Origin: Pieris napi | Lineage: Eukaryota > Arthropoda > Insecta > Lepidoptera > Pieridae | Direction of reading: 5' to 3' | Length of the DNA stretch: 64,000 nucleotides | Assembly (NCBI RefSeq): GCF_905475465.1 | Contig: NC_062236.1 | Location: forward strand, 10,488,001-10,552,000 | Part shown: piece after piece, positions 59,661 through 64,000 of the stretch | Layout of the letters: each line of letters opens with the position of its first letter | Numbering within the stretch: position 1 is the first letter of the stretch | Notes under the pieces: generated by a model | Databases searched by the model: none | What the model was told of the DNA's origin: nothing | What the model saw: the letters and a program-made list of their open reading frames with translations, nothing else | Program-made: the position numbers and the translations under genes

Positions 59661-59990
59661 CTTTTATTTATTTATTTTTTTCGTATTCCTACAGCTTACT
59701 CTATAACATACACGAAAAAACAATAATACTAAACGGATTGCCAAAGATGGAACCCATAATATATAAAAGGTTCAAACATTTACATAAGAAAAAAATCTAT
59801 GTAAAATATTAAATACATAATACCTAATTTGCCTGTGCTGTGTAATGGTGTGAAAGTGAGGGTGTGTATGTGGTGTGTGCTCATGATGCAGGTGATTTAA
59901 CGCTATGCATATTCTTAATACTCTTTTTAAGCATCTGTTGCAAGGATCAAGATAAATACAGGTACACTGAGACCGTAAATGAAGTGTGAA
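59661..59990 (-). mobile_element. LINE 3' part (AAATAAATAAAT-tailed family)
   Basis: TTTATTTATTTATTTTTTTC, TCCTACAGCTTACTC, GCCAAAGATGGAACCC and GTGAGGGTGTGTATGTGGTG match the 53480 copy in order. A 102-codon minus-strand frame here (HTPHTHPHFHTIT) is the translated GT-rich tract, not a host gene. Confidence 0.5.
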
Positions 59991-60083
59991 AAGTTTTAAG
60001 AAATAATAATTTTGTTTTGTTTGTTCCTGTTTAGTTTCTTTTTTTCTCTTTATAACTATATGTAATATGTATTTTTGCACTTC

Positions 60084-60215
60084 TTGCCTACCTTATCTAA
60101 TTTAATACTTTTTTTTTTTTCTCACAGTGGTTGCCTGGAAGAGATCGCTCGAAAGCGATAAGGCCGCCAGTTGCCCTCCTTTATATTTAATTATGTTAAA
60201 TTTTTATATCGTAAC
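60084..60215 (+). mobile_element. LINE 3' UTR (GGAAGAGATCG family)
   Basis: CACTTCTTGCCTACCTTATC, GTGGTTGCCTGGAAGAGATC, GCTCGAAAGCGATAAGGCC and GCCAGTTGCCCTCC are the clearest copy of this tail. The GCTCGAAAGCG part forms a small hairpin. Confidence 0.6.
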
Positions 60216-63200
60216 GCAACAAAGTTTAAAAAAAATAAATATAATATTTTTTTACTAAAACACACACGTTAAACCTAGGAAATCCTAAAAAAACTTCCGT
60301 AATTTAAAAGTACATATATATTTTGACTTTGACTTTGACAATGTACCAAATTTTTTTTACTTAAGAAAAACATTTGTCTAATCAAACGCAACTATTCGCA
60401 TTCCCTCGTAGACCTACGCATAGAAATCGCATTCTGTAATAATCTGAATTTACGAGGACACTATAAAACTCATAAACAAGTTGTGCGGTGGCTCTATAAA
60501 TCTATACTTTGTATCCCAGCTCAGATTATGAACAGCAGGCCCGATCAGTTCCTTATCGCTAATCGGTTTTACACTGAAATTAGCTGCGACTAATATCTAT
60601 CATACACTTTATGATTGCCCGTCCATTGCCAGGGAAAAGTCTACGATTACTTCCTATATAGCCTGAAGAATTTTGACTTGACTTTAAAATGAAATTAGGG
60701 ATTTGTAAAATACTCGGTGTTTAATTTTAAAAACTAGATTAAGTCAATATTATAATTAACATTTTTTTTGTTTCAACTTCAATAACAAATTCGTATGACA
60801 GTACTATGAAACAAGATAACAAAATTAACAAACCAAGTGTTATTTTCAAATGTAGAATTTTACATAATAAAATAATACTTTTATAATTTATGTCATCACA
60901 TGGTTTCGTTATCCTAAGTTGATACTCACTGCGTACTTACATGGTACCTTAAGCCGAATAAATTTTTACGAAGGCTTTCTCATATTATAAACTGAGACAT
61001 GTTTTTCTACTCCCAGAGGTTTTATTATCTAGGCATAATCAGAAAGAAATAAAAAACGAATAACGAAAAAATCAGCTAAAACTAATTTCGCTCGTTTTCT
61101 CCAAGATCAAGAACCAATCAAGGTGAATGGCCTTTTATATCAACAATAAATATGTCAAACCAATAAAGTTTGATGAGTTGGACACCAAATCAGTATTAAT
61201 CATTTATTGACCACGGAAACGAATCGTTTTGATTCAAGTTTCAATTAATTAATTGTGAATTAGACGGGATGTCAGTACGTTGAACCCTGTTGCCATGTGC
61301 ATGAAACTACAGTCTGAGCGTAACTGTTCAAAACTGAGATCAATGGCATCCGGGGTGAAAGGAAATCTGCAAATTTGGTCATCTTACCTGAAACGAAGAA
61401 TAGACACGCATATGTAGTCTGTATTAAGCTATTAATCTGATTCTCATAAAGATTATTAATATAAGGATTTTCAGCCTTTATAGTAATTGCAAGTACCATT
61501 GTGTAGGACATCTTTAATTCACATTGCAGACAGACGAATGAGCTTGTTATGTATACTTTACCTTCATTAATCATTGATCTGACTTAATCATTTCATGAAA
61601 TAGTTGGCAGTTTCATGAAAATGATAATATCATGATACGATAAATTTACGGTCTGGCCCCGTATTCTTATTTTTATTTCAATAAAACGACGGCAAATGAT
61701 TACGATACGATTTATAGATAAATGTTATAAGTGATTGCTGTTTTTGCATAACTTAGATTTATTATTTCTTTAAGGCAAGGTGAACTTTAACAACCCGAAA
61801 CAATTTGTCAGGATTCAATTAAAAAATAACAAACGTAGTATCTCCTAACTGCTTATCTATACATAGTAGAAAATATGTACATACGTTATTAGGTAATTAG
61901 GGCGAAAAGATGCTTACGGGGAACAGGCTTTGCTGTTACAGGTGCCCAGGTTGCCATTTAGCCGGGGCAGAGGGGTTTTAGTTTGGGTATAGGCATACAC
62001 TTCTCGAAGCCTCAGCCCCACACTCCCTGCGCTATTGCACAATCCGCGCAGAAGTCCATAAAGAATTTCCCCCTCTGAGGTTGCTCTACTGCAAGAGGGG
62101 GGCTCTTGCAATTGAAGTCTAAAATAACAGACGCAACTACTATGGTCTATGGACCCTAAAATTTTTGTGTAATAAAGTTTATATTTATAGTAACTCCTTT
62201 GACAGTTAATATATTATTTATTGAAGTAATGCATGCTTGATTTCAGGAAAGCAAAAAAACCTTTTGTTCAGTTGGTAATATAAGTTGAAATGATTATTAT
62301 ACATATAATTCTTCGCCGAAAATGTGATGTTAGGAATTTCTCGATTAAACTAGGCAAAAGTACGTCCTGCGACGTCGATTATGATATCTTGATAGCTAAT
62401 ATCACTACTTACGCATACTATATACATAGATCGCTCTTAGATATAAATAACCAGGCGCACAACAGACACAGGTGGTTCACGCTATGTGAACCCACCAGCG
62501 CGATCTGACCGCGAAATTATTTTCAAGACTACAGCAACCTTAGACACTCACACCACTGCAACATCCCTATCTACATTCTCGTCTCACAACACTCTTGTCT
62601 TTGTAGAAGTACTCGTGAGAAACTTGGCGTTGAATTCTAGAACGACAGAAACTCACGTGCCGAGCAATGGAATATCGACTCTATAGCCCGTCTATGGCGC
62701 TTATAATTCTATATAGTATAAGAGTCTCTTCATACAAACACCGCGAAAAGGGTATATGGTAAAGTCGCTATCTCTTGGTTATATCCGCGAACGGAGGTAC
62801 ATTCAACTTTTAGCCCAGTAAACTCTCAAGGTTCGTTCACCCAGTGCTTGTCAACTGACGTGCTGAGAGAGACAGAGATTCAAACAGATAACCGCCTCTC
62901 GTTCTCGCGCAATGTTCGAGATTAGTTTTTATTGAATGTTTGGAAGCCAAAATAGTTACCTATGTTGACTTATAGACGCCTGGTAGTTTTGACGGTTCAC
63001 GTTTGTTATACCGTCGGTTTTTAGTCGATAGATTTTTCTATCGTCGCCTTACACAATCAATTTTTAGGTATCCATAAAGGCTGCGCGTCCCTTTAAAAGT
63101 TTTATACAAAAAACATGAATTCTTAATTAGACATCAAACACACATCATTGATGCTCAGATTTTTATCATTAAATTTTTAAAAATCGAGGATATTTTTACA

Positions 63201-63659
63201 AACGTTATGTGATAATATGGCAGCAAGAATAACCCCCAAATTATTCACACGTATTTTAGAATCGATGCAAATTCGAAATTCAAGGTATAGTAAGATTGAT
63301 AAAGATTTACCTAATTCAAATTTTGTTATTATTTCTACAAGTATAAACTTTGATGAGCAGACGTAAAAAAACAATTTTAAATAAATTTCCTCCAGCGGGA
63401 TCCAATTACGGAATGATTGATGATTGACAATGATTTTTTAAAACGCAATTTTATTGCTAGTTTCTTTACATACATGATAATTTAAAAAAAAACATATATC
63501 ATCCGACCAAGTAAAATCTAAAATTATTTAATTATATAAGCGCCATCTGCAAGATACATTGTGCACTGTTATTTGACGTAAGTACAGTTAACCATGGCAG
63601 TGGTAGAGATAAAGGGATTTTAACGCTTATAGAAATAATTTTAGTAGATCTTTGTAAAC
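60216..63659. other. Upstream region of the lectin gene, no gene recognised
   Basis: Contains the GC-richer repeat at 61905 and a CpG-richer patch at 62480-62920 (CACCAGCGCGATCTGACCGC, CGCCTCTCGTTCTCGCGC). Frames at 62290 and 62486 are short and not recognised. Regulatory sequence for the lectin gene may lie here. Confidence 0.4.
61905..62122 (-). repeat. Probable interspersed repeat, GC-richer than its surroundings
   Basis: The plus strand reads GCTTACGGGGAACAGGCTTT, CCATTTAGCCGGGGCAGAGG, CTCAGCCCCACACTCCCTGC, GCTATTGCACAATCCGCGCA and CTGCAAGAGGGGGGCTCTTG. The phrasing is familiar from moth repeats and the composition changes sharply at both borders. No coding motif was recognised in either direction. 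Confidence 0.4.
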
Positions 63660-63868
63660 TAAATAAATGTCAAGCGTTGTAAGACAAAGAAATATTATGA
63701 CTTTGAAGACGACATTTTGACATGACCCCATTATTTGCAAATATTTGGCATCCATTGTCAATGTTTCATGATTTGGAGGTTGTCTGTCAATTTTGACAGA
63801 TTATAAACTCAGTCATTGTTTGGGTTTATGCGGGTAAGCGGCTTACAATAGTGCCGATTGTTTTTAAA
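63660..63868 (+). promoter_or_regulatory. Putative promoter and 5' UTR of the lectin gene
   Basis: This is the DNA directly upstream of the VIP36-like start codon. Several TGTCA/TGACA motifs occur between 63667 and 63800, including a perfect inverted repeat TCTGTCAA-TT-TTGACAGA at 63783-63800. An arthropod-type initiator match (TCAGTC) lies at 63809-63814, which would give a 5' UTR of roughly 58 bases. A TATAAA string at 63802 is too close to that initiator to act as its TATA box. No ATG occurs between the initiator match and the start codon apart from one in TTTATGCGGG, whose frame closes quickly. The promoter role is inferred from position and motifs only. Confidence 0.4.
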
Positions 63869-63995
63869 ATGTTTAGTAAGAAGAGTTTTAGTGGAAAAAT
63901 TATTATACTCTCTCTATTCGTAGCTCCAATACTAGCAGAATGGAATACACAAGATTATATAAGGAGAGAGCATTCTCTTACAAAACCCTATCAAG
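63869..63995 (+). CDS. LMAN2: VIP36/LMAN2-like L-type lectin, first coding exon (partial gene)
   Basis: This exon opens a gene for a type I membrane cargo lectin of the VIP36 family, which binds high-mannose glycoproteins and cycles between ER, ERGIC and Golgi. The exon encodes 42 residues plus one base, so the next intron is phase 1 and splits a codon starting with G (Gly expected). Residues 1-23 form a signal peptide: basic MFSKK start, hydrophobic IIILSLFVAPILA core, likely cleavage before EWN. Residues 33-42, REHSLTKPYQ, match the start of the VIP36 carbohydrate-recognition domain (REHSLIKPYQG in vertebrates as I recall it); ERGIC-53/LMAN1 differs here. The start ATG has an AAAATG context. 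A consensus donor follows at once. The rest of the lectin domain, the transmembrane helix and the cytosolic tail lie beyond the window. The family call is confident; the exact orthologue (LMAN2 versus LMAN2L) cannot be fixed from one exon. Confidence 0.85.
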
Positions 63996-64000
63996 GTGAG
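63996..64000 (+). other. Splice donor of lectin exon 1
   Basis: The sequence CAAG|GTGAG matches the eukaryotic 5' splice-site consensus exactly at the point where VIP36 homology requires the glycine codon to continue. It is the last five bases of the window. Confidence 0.75.

Noticed and set aside
59772..60080. 102-codon minus-strand frame rich in His/Thr
   Set aside because: The HTPHTHPH stretch is a translated GT-rich tract inside a LINE-derived repeat shared with 53480-53880.
61272..61574. 100-codon minus-strand frame
   Set aside because: No recognisable motif; composition follows the local AT-rich background.
1..64000. Prokaryotic systems (CRISPR, operons, integrons, defence islands)
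   Set aside because: The sequence is eukaryotic: SINEs, LINE tails, TTAA transposon and a split gene with a GT donor. The only regular repeat array is a minisatellite without spacers.

Overview
The window looks like lepidopteran (moth or butterfly) nuclear DNA. It is strongly AT-rich, has no prokaryotic gene layout, and is littered with tRNA-derived SINEs of the kind called Metulj in butterflies, 5'-truncated non-LTR retrotransposon tails, a piggyBac-type transposon and several small foldback elements. Family names come from recognising motifs; no database was searched. No ribosomal RNA, functional tRNA gene, CRISPR array, prokaryotic operon or intact transposase/reverse transcriptase gene is visible.

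Only one host protein-coding feature is well supported. It is the first coding exon of a VIP36/LMAN2-like L-type cargo lectin at the right edge (63869-63995, plus strand). It encodes a signal peptide followed by the family's REHSL.KPYQ opening and ends in a GTGAG splice donor, and the rest of the gene lies outside the window. The other open reading frames of 60 to 150 codons are either transposon remnants or chance frames in AT-rich DNA.

Layout. 1-5780: gene-free DNA with two SINE copies and a 16-bp perfect hairpin. 5784-7095: a complete-ended but internally deleted piggyBac-like element in TTAA duplications. 9.9-10.7 kb: tail of an RNase H-bearing LINE. 11.9-12.3 kb: a SINE split by a retroposed LINE tail. 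14.7-20.8 kb: LINE tails, a second tRNA-SINE family with perfect target duplications, a Harbinger-like MITE and a diverged duplication. 21.4-22.0 kb: a CpG-rich block with CRE, E-box and YY1/Pho-type motifs, a possible regulatory region. 22.2-24.1 kb: LINE remnant, a minisatellite with higher-order structure, and two SINEs. 26.3-26.7 kb: foldback SINE-like element. 28.3-31.0 kb: LINE tails, a 37-bp inverted-repeat pair and a SINE. 33.4-39.6 kb: LINE tails and SINEs. 44.2-47.4 kb: LINE tails. 53.5-56.2 kb: a repeat cluster with a SINE that carries a copy of its own head. 57.6 kb: a very short poly(A) retroposon. 58.4 kb: a TA-flanked MITE. 59.7-60.2 kb: LINE tails. 60.2-63.7 kb: mostly unassigned. 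63.7-64.0 kb: promoter-proximal DNA and exon 1 of the lectin gene.

The window therefore reads as a large intergenic (or intronic) stretch upstream of one secretory-pathway gene. I found no multi-gene novel system. The observations of most interest are structural: a 102-bp self-duplication inside a SINE, a tiny retroposon with a perfect 13-bp target duplication, several foldback elements, and repeated TGTCA/TGACA clusters, one of them directly upstream of the lectin gene.
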